This document shows, one piece after another, positions 9,320-19,704 of a stretch of DNA of 35,950 bases. The first letter of the stretch is position 1, and every line of letters starts with the position of its first letter. The notes beneath the pieces are model-generated. The model had not been told where the DNA came from. It ran no database searches and worked only from the letters and a program-made list of their open reading frames with translations. Source of the stretch: Neelides folsomi (Eukaryota > Arthropoda > Collembola > Neelipleona > Neelidae); NCBI GenBank assembly GCA_034687125.1, contig JAQGBZ010000522.1:1-35950 (forward strand), in the 5' to 3' direction. A program made the translations under genes and the position numbers.

Positions 9320-10800
9320 ATGTCGAATGATGATTTGATTGATTTCAAATTCGACGTGATCATTCGGAGATACCCAATCAGAAAAGAACCCGATGATGAA
9401 ACCAAGGAGGAAGAAAACTGCAAACTTTTTCTCTCCGATTCGGAGTCGATCAGCAGCTACAGCAGCAGTTCAGATGACGACAGAATTGGGGGAAATCCCA
9501 AAGATCGGAGAGCGGACTACGAATGCAGCAAATCAGCGGCCGACTTTTATACAAATAATTCAATTCCGACTCCATTTTTCAACATGCCACCGAATGAACA
9601 TCCAGTCTGGGCCATGATTTGTCCATCTTGCTCTTTTATTGCTCGACCTCCGCTTACTTCATGTGCTGAAGGTCATCTCACTTGTGGGGACTGCTCCAAC
9701 GACCCTTACAACCCAACGTGCAATTTCAGAATTCCGTCAAAGCATCAATCTGTTGACCGAAGATGTGGAAAACAACTCAAAGACTACAAAAGTCATCTTT
9801 ATGTGAAAATCTTCAAGAGTTGCATTTTGTACTGCAAATATGAAAGATTCGGATGTAAGAAATTCATCAAAGGAGAACACTTGGCGAAACATGAAGAAAA
9901 TTGCAAATTTAGGTATTAATTAATTAATTTAATATTAAAAATTAAGAATTTCTTCGTTGTAAAAGATACTTGAAAATTGAATTTAGTAATTTTATAAAAT
10001 TATGGTTAGAATAAAATGTTTTAATTTGGATTTAGTCCGCAGTGGCTTTGCGCCTTCAGGAATTGCAACTTGCTTTCGATCCAAAGCTACAAAGATCATT
10101 TGATTTTCGATCACGGAGTTGAAGAAATTGCTGGAGGCCCAGAATTCACCTTTGATATCCCTTTTGAGAAAAATGTTTATGAAAAATGGGAAATTGGACA
10201 TTTTAAACAACGCAAGTTTTAATTTTATGACTTAATTTTATAAAAACATTAAATAATTATTCAAATTCAAGTTTATTAATCTCTAAATTAAAAACAATTA
10301 AAATAATTAGTTATGATTTTAGAGATTTTGGGTGATTGGTGGGTGGCCAAGCTTTTGGTATACAAAACTTCAAGTTTCATCATCATCATCAAACTCACAG
10401 ACGGCTACTTTTATTTTTTCCCGAAAGTTTTGAAAATCACGAAAGAAGAAGACATGTTCCCAATTATGGCCAAGATCCTCCCGGCACCGATAGATTCTCC
10501 CAATAATCCTGTAAATCAAAATTTTAAATACTTTTAATTACATAGCAAATTCCGAATTCCTATAAGGGAACTTTAATAAATGCGAAAATGCAATTTTAAC
10601 ATTTAAATAATAAAAATTATCATTTTTAACAGAACAATCGTTATCCGCAAACTTGGACAGGAAGTTTGACTGGAATTGACGTGGAAGGTTCCAACATGGA
10701 CGTTTTATCCGTCTCCAAGTCAAATCTCTCCAAGTTCTTCATTCACACTGGAGAGAACAACGAAGAAATGGTCTCCGCCCAAGTTACATTCTTCGTTTAA
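9320..10800 (+). CDS. SINA/SIAH-like RING and zinc-finger protein
   Basis: Four exons, 9320-9912, 10036-10211, 10323-10510 and 10633-10800, give 374 residues. Residues 1-95 are an acidic, serine-rich, probably disordered head. A RING-like module starts at C101 (CPSC, then C115, GH at 117-118, CGDC at 122-125, later RRCGKQL). It is followed by the SIAH double zinc finger (C172, C179, H191, C195, then WLCAFRNC and a DHLIFDH pair) and a SINA-type beta-sandwich (FIIIIKLTDGYFYFFP, and TGSLTGIDVEGSNMDV). SIAH proteins are ubiquitin ligases that pair with E2s through the RING and bind substrates through the sandwich. The RING spacing is irregular, so ligase activity is less certain than family membership. 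Intron 2 has a GC donor (C/GCAAGT): a GT donor three bases later would put the next exon out of frame. Confidence 0.82.
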
Positions 10801-12347
10801 TTTAATTTAACACTTGTATAATGATTAAGCATAAACTTTTACTTCCTGCAATTAATATTTATCCGTTTTAATATTTTCTAAAAACTTTCTTGCACCCTAT
10901 GCTTCATTTTCAACTTAATTTTGGGCTTAACTTATAAATATACTTTTTATATATGAATTAAACAAAATTACCATTATATTAAAATAATGCTAATAAATAT
11001 TAAAATATTATCCATGTTTAAGATAATGGAATTTGAAATACCTATAATAGTGCCAATTGTAGTAGTAATTGTTAATAGTAAAATCATATTTATTTATACT
11101 CTATAGTCCTCTATAAGCTGTGTAGACTTATACTTTATTTTAAAAATCCATATATACCTAATTTAAACGTTGCCATTTTTTGTTATTAAAATATACCTAT
11201 ATAACATTTACGGGTTTTCATTTTGATTTAACCATTTAAAACCTCATTGTGCATAATGAAAAATGTGTTCATGGTCAGTTAAGTTAAAATTTTACACAGA
11301 CTGGATATGATAAATTTTACTCAGATAAAACTCCCGATCCGGAACTGGAAACAATTCCATGTATTTGTGTAAAGATGTAATGAAATGATAAAGACAAAGG
11401 GAGCGGATTTGGGTTTTGAAGTCGTTGGAGATAACCCGCGGAGATCAATAGGGGGTTGATAATGAGGGCCCTTTATTAATAGAGTGGCGCAGTGTGTGGG
11501 GAACATAAACCATCTCACCTCACTTACCCCGCTATCTTAATTTCTTGGCTCAGAGGAGACTCAAGATAAAGCCCGACAATGACCAACCGCATCTCTCCCT
11601 TCTGTCCCCAAATTCCTCCAACATTCCGCTCAGTCCGAATTCATAAAGGGAAACTGTGCCAGGTGAAGGAGGAGAAGCACGAACAATTCACCGATTCATT
11701 TTCTATAGGAGAAGGAACAAAATTGGGTCGTGAATATTAAAATAATCATAAGCATTCATTTCCCCAATCCGCACAATTTTACCCAATTTTGGCTCTATGA
11801 CTTGAATAATAGAATATTCATTTCAATCGAGTTTAACCAAAAGTATGGAAATTCCGTATATTAAAAAGTGATATACTAATGTAATTTATAATACAGTTAT
11901 TGTATGTAATGTAGTGAACCCAACTCTGTAAATTTTATATGATGTACCAATATGTATTATAAATATAAACCTTAAGTAGTAAAGATATAATGTACATAAA
12001 TGCAACTGTATTTATTTATATGTTATGTATAATAATGTCATATGGGTTGGATTGTGAAATTGTGATATGATGTGTACAATAAATATTTATAAGGTTAATT
12101 TTCCATTTCCGAGTTGGATATGAAATGGATGTGGATAGTTTTGAGTTGCGAGCCGACTGAGAAACCCCCGGCGTCTCCGATCCAAATCTGAGGAATCCGA
12201 GGAGACTGACCCGATGAATTCAAACTCAAAACGAGTTTCACTTTCTTATTACTTTTTCTCACTTTATCAATTCCATACTCGTTGAGATTCGAATTCGGAC
12301 ATTGGGGATTAATCCGTATTAATAATTAGATTGAGTGAGAGGAAGAG
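10801..12347. other. Intergenic DNA and probable 5' leader of GluCl
   Basis: Positions 10801-11250 are AT-rich with no signal. Patches at about 11300-11740 and 12100-12347 are clearly richer in G and C than the surroundings. They lie upstream of the chloride channel start and could be promoter or untranslated exons. A 65-codon minus-strand frame (11321-11518) overlaps the first patch and matches nothing I know. Confidence 0.4.
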
Positions 12348-15300
12348 ATGAGTGTTATGGGGAATTGTTTATCACTACAAGTCATTTACTTTTACTTTTT
12401 GTTCCTCGGAGCCATCGGATTACTTTCACCGCTTGTCACAAAGTAAGTTGAGATTACAATAATTCTAAAGCTTTTTTATTATCTCTTTACTTGATTAATC
12501 TATTAATTGATTTAAAATGCTTTTTTGTAATTTTGAAAATTAAAAATAAATAAAATTATATTAATACCAGTTGATTATAATTTATTAATTAATATTATTC
12601 AAGTTATTCATTATTAAATATAAGTTGAGGAACGAATGGTTGTAGTAAATGTGAATTCATCCTTTAAAATTACCGTATTTGGCCGAAAGATAGCAAGGGT
12701 TCGAAAGATAGCAGGGTCCGAAAGAAAGCCGGGGGTAAAGGCTATTATTTTAAAAGATGGCAGGGTCCCGAAAGATGGCCGAGTATATAATGCACATAAT
12801 ATACACCCTTGCATGTTTAGTGCAAAATCTTTATATTTTTAGGTTCAAATATAAAACATCGATCTAAACAACTCATTAATGTGATGAAACAGCTTAAGGA
12901 TAGTAGCTTGTTTAGAAATAAATACCCTTTGTTCATTAAAATATGCCCATAAAATTTTGATTAATTACATTTTAGTCTGAATAATTTAAAGATGGCAGGG
13001 TTCCGAAAGATAGCAGGGGGTAAAGGGTAAAAAATTTAAAGATAGCCGGCCATCTTTCGGCCATATACGATATGTTCATTTTTCTATTATTTATAAAGAG
13101 TAATGGCCGTCTCGCCTCGTGAAAGAGAAAAACAAGTATTGGATGATATTCTTAAAGGAAATTATGATAATAAAATTCGTCCATCAGGAGCAAACGGAAC
13201 AGGCAAGTTAATTAATTAACTAATTTCTATTCTTTGTATTAGATAATAAAATTTAAATATTCACATACAGTATTTAGAAAAGTCAATGTAAAAAATGAAA
13301 TTAAAAATTAAAATTAAAATTAAAATTGAGAAAAGTTTAAAATGCGAATTTCAGTGCCAACGATAGTGAGCGTGAATTTGTACGTGAGAAGCATAGCCAC
13401 AATTGATGACATGAAAATGGTGAGAATTATTCATTTATAATTCCAATGCAGAGATATTTAACTATTCATTCCCACACGACGAAGTTAATCATTCATAATT
13501 GCTTAATTGGACAAAGAAAGTTATTGCAAAGTTTTCATCGACCGCGATATTTCCTATAAGCAATAAGCTATACTTAATACCATATACTTACCTATATTGT
13601 AAGTAACATGTAAGGACTTAATAAAAAAAGCCCATATAAAAATCTTTATATCAAATCATTAAAAATATCCAAGATCTTTTTAACTAACAATTTATAAGAT
13701 TTTTTCAATTTAAGTCCGAGATATACTAATAGATGTACAATCGGTATTTTAAATTATGTTTTAGGAGTACAAGGTTCAATTGACATTCCGGGAACAATGG
13801 TTGGACGAAAGGCTGAAGTTTTCTCATTTGAGTGCAGTTGGTTCGAAGCTCATACATTAAATATCTGAGAATAATAATTATGCAGATGTGGTGCATTTGA
13901 GTGCATTTGTTCATTTTCCCCATTTCCCATTCAAATGTCCTTTTGCAGAGGGAATCAAATACCTGACATTGACGGACTCTGCCAAGATTTGGATGCCAGA
14001 CCTTTTCTTCCCAAATGAACGTCAAGGGAGTTTTCACAATATCATCATGCCAAACATCTACATAAGAATATTCCCCAATGGAGAAATACTTTACAGTCTC
14101 AGGTCAAAGATCTTACATATTTTAATATTAAATATTATGTATGCTTGATGTTAATTAACTGTTATAACTTAATTGAATCTACAATAGTAAAATAATAAAC
14201 TATTGTATTACTTATTACACCTTATGGTAGGAGTAAATAGGATTTAAATGAAGATTATTTAAATTATATTTTTTCTAGGATTTCTCTAACCCTTGCTTGC
14301 CCAATGTCCTTTAAGTTATTTCCAATGGACAAACAAGTCTGTACTCTCAGAATGGCAAGCTGTAAGTATAAAAAAGTTATTGATATTTATTAATAATAAT
14401 AAAAGTGCCAAGCAATTAATTAAAATTTTTATTAATAAAATCATTTTAAATTTATAATTAATAGATAATTAAATTTGTGATAAATTTTATAATGCCCGAA
14501 TTAACTTTTATCTATAGATGGATGGACAACTGATGATTTAATATTTAATTGGAAACACAAAGATCCTGTTCAAATAACTCCGGATCTCCAACTCCAACAG
14601 TTCATTTTGGCAGAATTTAGAACCGATTACTGCGATAGTAAAACAGCCACAGGTCAAAAACAATCAAAATCCTTTTATTTAATAAACAATAATTAACCTA
14701 AAGAGAATTCAAGCATCTATTATAATTTAAGTATACTTTCAATAATTGAATTTTATAATTTAATTCCATATGGGTTATTACAGGAACTTATAGTTGTTTA
14801 TTGGTGGATTTGGAATTCAAGCGTGTTTTGTCATATTACTTGATCCAAATTTACTTCCCATGTTGTATGCTCATCATCGTCTCTTGGGTTTCTTTCTGGC
14901 TTGATCCAAATGCTGTTCCTGCTCGAGTTGGCCTCGGGGTCACGACCTTGCTGTCAATGCTCACACAAACGGCCAGTTTAAATCAAAAACTCCCGCCGGT
15001 CTCATACACAAAAGCTTACGATGTTTGGACGGGTGTTTGCCTCACTTTTGTTTTTACCGCTCTGCTTGAATTCGCCCTCGTTAATTACGTTTCCCGCACG
15101 GACAAAGTGAGGACGGAAAATAAAAAGAAAAGAGCAGAAATTGAACAAAAAGAAGCGGAAAAATTTGTCGGAGAAAAAGTACAAATTCGTTTATTTGTTA
15201 TTGATAAAAAATTCCTAATTTTTAATTTAAATTAAATAAAGTTTTAATTAACTATTCATGTTTTAATCAAAGGCCTGGGGAAATCTTGGAAAGGAAGAGC

Positions 15301-15488
15301 AAGAACGAATTATGAAAGGAATCCAACAGCGAACACGTGGGGAGAAGAAGCGTCAAGTGTGCAGTTCATCTTGGCTCTCCAGATTCCAGAAAAGATCCAA
15401 GCGAATCGACATTGTGTCCAGAATTGCTTTCCCCATCATCTTCGCCTTGTTCAACATTGCTTATTGGGCGGCTTATCTGGACTACTAA
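12348..15488 (+). CDS. GluCl: Glutamate-gated chloride channel subunit
   Basis: Nine exons: 12348-12442, 13099-13202, 13355-13419, 13765-13831, 13949-14102, 14279-14361, 14518-14652, 14784-15178 and 15273-15488; about 437 residues. A signal peptide is followed by the Cys-loop ectodomain: IRPSG, the 13-residue loop C169-C183 ([16 protein letters not shown]) and the second cysteine pair DYC...YSC found in GluCl and glycine receptors. M1 begins [14 protein letters not shown]2 has PAR (about 280-282), the anion-selectivity signature, then [12 protein letters not shown]3 is [12 protein letters not shown], and M4 is near the C-terminus ([17 protein letters not shown]). The M3 glycine (WTG) that permits ivermectin binding in relatives is kept. 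Intron 2 uses a GC donor (G/GCAAGT). The exon 4/5 junction is uncertain: ends at 13836 and 13951 also work. AATAAA lies at 15536-15541. A pH-gated or histamine-gated paralog is less likely given the second cysteine pair and near-GluCl sequence throughout. Confidence 0.93.
12674..13069. mobile_element. Non-autonomous element with inverted ends and internal repeats, in GluCl intron 1
   Basis: The left end reads CGTATTTGGCCGAAAGATAGC and the right end is the inverse of CGTATATGGCCGAAAGATGGC. Between them the word GAAAGATAGCAGGGTCC and its variants (GATGGCAGGGTTCC, GATAGCCGG, GGGGGTAAAGG) recur at least six times: four or more at 12685-12785 and two or more at 12990-13050. They are separated by ordinary AT-rich DNA. 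So the element is both an inverted repeat and a direct repeat of its own ends. A 68-codon frame through it is only the repeat read through. Exact target-site duplication could not be fixed. Confidence 0.6.
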
Positions 15489-15604
15489 ATTTTAAATGTC
15501 TTATAATTGGATTCCCATATGTTGTTGAGTAATGGAATAAAATTATAATGAAATTAACTTATAAAAACCATAATATTCAATATATAGGTAATAGTACAGA
15601 GGTA

Positions 15605-16267
15605 CAGCGTGACTTTTTTTTATCGTGCAATGGGGGAAAAGACCAACAGTATAAGTAATTCATTAATCATTTAATATCTTTAAATATAATTCATATGACT
15701 TCATAGAAGATGTTCAAGGCATAATTCCACTCTTCTTCGTAGACTGCCGAATACATTGATTTGCATCTCTGGAGTTATCGAATCCACCACTGCTTTAATG
15801 TTTTGTTTTAATTCGTCAATGGTGTGAGGATTGTTTTCGCAGCAATGGTTTTTAATGTGAGCAAAGAGAATGAATTTGGAGGTGTTGACGTTGGTAATGT
15901 TTTCTTCGGTTTGAACCGTTCGTGATCTTTTATTCAAATTATCAAGATTTTTTTAAGTTTGAACTTGTTGTACAATCTGTAAATTGTCACTTTGTGAGGG
16001 GGTGATTTGTTGGGAAAGGCGTCACTAAACGCGTCAATTGTGCGTTGATAGTTTTTTGTAGAAATATAAGTTTCTACAATGAAAACACTTTGATTAAGAT
16101 TGAATTTATCAAAAGCCATTTTGGGTTAAAATGTTAATTACATAAGTTTGAGGGTTTTTATTAAACGTTAACAAAGAATTACAACATTGAAAGTTGCTTT
16201 TAAACATTTCCTATCTTAATGCATTACATGCGCTCTTTCCCCATTGCACGATAAAAAAGTCACCCTG
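15605..16267 (-). mobile_element. Mariner-like element, internally deleted
   Basis: The 663-bp element is flanked by TA on both sides (15603-15604 and 16268-16269). Its terminal inverted repeats of about 33-37 bp begin CAGCGTGACTTTTTTTTATC on the left and CAGGGTGACTTTTTTATC (reverse strand) on the right, and share ATCGTGCAATGGGG. A transposase relic lies on the minus strand and is listed separately. Size and content show a deletion derivative that could move only with help from an intact relative elsewhere. Confidence 0.88.
15701..16119 (-). pseudogene. Truncated, frameshifted mariner-type transposase
   Basis: The frame opening at 16119 gives an N-terminal helix-turn-helix (FNLNQSVFIVETYIS, then HKVTIYRLYNKFK). 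It then shifts by one base in a run of seven A (reverse strand, about 15945-15955) and continues as KRSRTVQTEENI. Without any catalytic core it jumps to the family's C-terminal end: ENNPHTIDELKQNI, then SITPEMQ and RRRVELCLE. In full-length relatives about 200 residues holding the DD(D/E) triad lie between these parts, and they are absent here. The gene is therefore dead twice over, by deletion and by frameshift. The surviving N-terminus could still bind inverted repeats if it were expressed, but nothing indicates expression. Confidence 0.85.
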
Positions 16268-16904
16268 TACAATTCATTTATTGAGTATACAAAATTTCAT
16301 TAACATTCATTTAATAAGTTATTAACTATCTTTAGCAAAATACAGACCTAATTCTTATCCAAGTTGGTTTATTTATCTAAAAATAATTTGGGAACTTTGG
16401 AACTTACTTGAAAATAAGGAATGCCTTTTTCTTAAGCTGAAAAAACAGTGTGATTTTACGATACCTTATTTAATAATTGCCACTTATAATTCGAACCATT
16501 TTCCCAATGAGTCATATTGGCATAAAACTCTTAACTCATAAATATACCCTTGTGATTACAAAAAAGGTAATGAAATATTTATAGAGCTAAAGCCAGAGTT
16601 AAGGGTGGTCAAGAATGTGCTTTACATCAATGTGGTCAAATGCTACACAAAATATTTATTTTGATTTATACACCTTTCCAATTCTACCTGGTTTTTTAAT
16701 CCGCTAACCCGAAACGTAAATAAAAATACATATTGTAGATTTCTTAGTAAATATCTAATATAATATTGACATAAATACACACAAAGCATCAAAATTGTGG
16801 AGAAAGGTTTTACTTGTTTGAGTCAGCATTTGACAATTCAGGCCTGATTATCATCTTTCCTATTTTTTATTTTTTATTGGTCGAAATTGCGGACCATACC
16901 AGAA
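16268..16904. other. Intergenic DNA upstream of the CUB-protease
   Basis: AT-rich spacer between the mariner-like element and the protease start. No open frame of note. The promoter of the protease is expected here, but no TATA box stands out. Confidence 0.4.
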
Positions 16905-19411
16905 ATGAAGTTTTTATTTATTATTTTTCCATTAATCTTCTATTTTAACAGGTAAATTATGTTTTGAAAATTAAGTTAATATTTCATTATAAATCATTTA
17001 TACTAAAAATAAATATGGAACAAATATTCAACAATTAGTACCAATAATAATATTTTTATTTTTCAAACGTATAACATTGTCCTTATATCTAATAAATAAT
17101 TTTTCTTATAATAATTTCGATTAAACTTTTAAAAGGAATGAAGCATATCTTGGCGTCCGAAAGGAATTGTCGAGTCTCAGCGATTTCTTAACTCCTAAGT
17201 TCCCCTTTAGACCAAATCGCCCTGAACGTCCTCAAATTGGATGCCCCAAGATAAATATAGATAAATGCAGCACCAGAGGCAATAAATCTTTAAGCATTTA
17301 ATTTCAAAATTTAATCTTAATTAAAATAAACTCAATGCAAATTTTCAATTTAAAAATTTCCAGGTCATTGCAGCGTCACCATTCGAGAACTTTCAAGTCG
17401 AATCATCAATCCCAATTTTCCAATGCCAGACAAATGTCCGCAAACTTATAGCCATGTTATTAAAACATCCAATAAAACATGCGGAGTTCGGTAAATTAAC
17501 ATTTTAATTAATTTATAGTTTACTAGCAAAATAATTTTAAATAATCGAACACCAATCCCACAACAAACTGTGTATTTTATAATATAAACTGATAATAATA
17601 AAAAATTTAATTAAAAACAGGTTGGATTTTCTTCAAATGCTTTTAGTGGCTAACGAATTGGACTCTTCTTGCCATTTGGATTCTCTGGTTGTTTTGAGCA
17701 GCAAAGGACCAACAAAACCTACATGTGGAAATTTAAATAATGTTCAATGTAAAGTTTGATCTTTAACATTCACTCTTTGTTTTAAAATTCAATGTTCTTC
17801 ACGAAATGATCCAGACCTGCAAATTATGATTTTATTTAATTTTAAATATATTTTTAATTTTAGTAAATGTCCCAACCGTTCCTGGCGAAGATGTTGAAAT
17901 TTTGATTACCGCTCAAAGCAAAATTCATAAATGGGAAATTATCGCCAACCAATTGACATGCGAGGAAATGGAGAATGTTGACATTTACTCGCAGTATTCA
18001 GACTTGTGTGGAAAATACACAGGGCAAGACAATTTACCAGCAGCAGAAACAATTAAAGAAATTCCAAATAATTTTCCATTGAGAAATTGCAAAATTGGAG
18101 ATTTTTTCAGATGTCGTAAGTCACAGTGATATTTTTAAATTTGATAAAAATATTGAATAAAAATATTGAAATTAGTTTTTTTTTATTTTATGTACAATTT
18201 TAGATCTTGAGCAAATCATTGAGAATTCTCAAAGTAAAGTCAAAGTTGATGGCAAAGTTATTAACGGAGTGGAGGCAAAGGAGAGTTCTTGGCCATTTAT
18301 GGTAAAAAAATTAAACTTAATTAAATTATTTTTATAATAATTTTAAATCTCACAGGCTGCAATCCTCTCTGACGGAACTTTGATGTGTGGCGGATCAATT
18401 ATTTCAGAAAGATTCATAATGACTGCTGCTCATTGTGTTCCAGAGTAATTAAATTATACAAACATATCTTTATTTTATTTACTTTCAATTAAATAATTTT
18501 TTCCGATTTTGTAAATATATGTAATATATTTTCATAATTGTAATTTAGCTTTATCCGAGTTGGATTAAAAAAATTAATAGTTGCTCTCGGGGCGCATAAC
18601 ATTGAAACATGGGAACAATCCCACGTGGAATATTTCAAAATCAAAAAAATGACCGTTCACAACAATTACAAAGACGTGGAAAATGACATTGCCCTTATTG
18701 AACTAGAAAAGAAAATCAACTTTAATAAATACATTTCTCCGGCTTGTTTGCCTTCAAATAAAGGTTTGAACAAATAATGATTTAGTGACTTTATTTACAA
18801 TTTTTTTTATTAAAATTTCAGATAAATTATACGATGGGGAAATTGCACATCTCATTGGATGGGGAATGATATCGAGTGAACACACTCCTTCCGCAACTCT
18901 TCAACAAGCCAAAATGCCAATTGTGACAAATGCCAAATGCACAGAAACTTGGATTCGCTTGGGAGGTGTTCAATTAGCCAATTTGATTAAATCTACGAAT
19001 CTTTGTGCTGGCGGTGGAGCCGAAGCTCAGCAAATTCACGGTGCAAGTTGCCATGGCGATAGCGGTATATTAATCAAACTATTCTAACAGATATCATAAT
19101 AATTTAAATAATAATAAATTTTTATTTTCTAATTAAATTAAAATGATTTTTAAATGCAGAAAATAAATTTTAAATTCATTTCTTCAGGTGGCCCATTGCT
19201 TATCAAAGAAGAAACCAACGGAGAATTCAAATGGTTTCAAGTTGGAATTGTGAGCTTTGGCCCTTCAGGTCAATGTTATTTCGAAAATGAGGCCGTTTCT
19301 GTCTTCACCCGCACAACACATTTCGCCGATTTTCTTCAAATGGCTTATGTCAAATTATCCGAAGATCGCTTATCTTCTTCTCTCCCAACTTTCACCATTT
19401 GTGGATTTTAA
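16905..19411 (+). CDS. Secreted CUB-domain serine protease (S1 family)
   Basis: Ten exons: 16905-16951, 17136-17278, 17364-17490, 17621-17748, 17864-18115, 18204-18301, 18356-18444, 18549-18763, 18822-19064 and 19188-19411; 521 residues. A signal peptide (MKFLFIIFPLIFYF) is followed by a linker, a CUB-like domain (C...CSTRGHCSV, INPNFP, CPQTYSHVI, CGVRLDFLQM, CHLDSLVVLS, CGNL), a cysteine-containing linker and a trypsin-fold domain. Cleavage at DGK/VING (250/251) would activate it. The triad is intact: H291 in TAAHC, D341 in NDIALI, S447 in GDSGGP. The S1-pocket position (six before the serine) is Ala441, not Asp, so cleavage after Arg or Lys is unlikely. Intron 2 appears to use a GC donor (AGAG/GCAATA). 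The gene is convergent with the CARD gene, only 293 bases away. CUB-proteases in arthropods act in extracellular cascades or in digestion; which one applies here is not visible. Confidence 0.88.
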
Positions 19412-19704
19412 GTTTTGTATTTAAAATTACAAATTGGATTTTTATCATACAATTTTTTAATTGAAGTTTATAAAATTCAAAATTATTATTAATATTTTAT
19501 TTGATTATCTTATTTTGTAGCTATTGTTAGTATAAAAATTATTTATTTTATCGTTTTAATTACAATTTAATTTGTTAGTGATTATTTATATTTTTTAAAT
19601 ATTTTTAAAATTAATTATTATCGATTAAAATTATGAATAGCAAAGTATTCAAATAAAAGCTAGATTTAATTATATAGTGAAAACAAGTTTTTATTTAATA
19701 AAAA

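Noticed and set aside
11321..11518. 65-codon minus-strand frame
   Set aside because: Only open because of locally higher GC; no family resemblance, and it lies in the probable 5' region of GluCl.
12614..12842. Overlapping plus and minus frames of about 66-68 codons
   Set aside because: Both are the repeat units of the intron element read through, giving repetitive RKIAR-like peptides.
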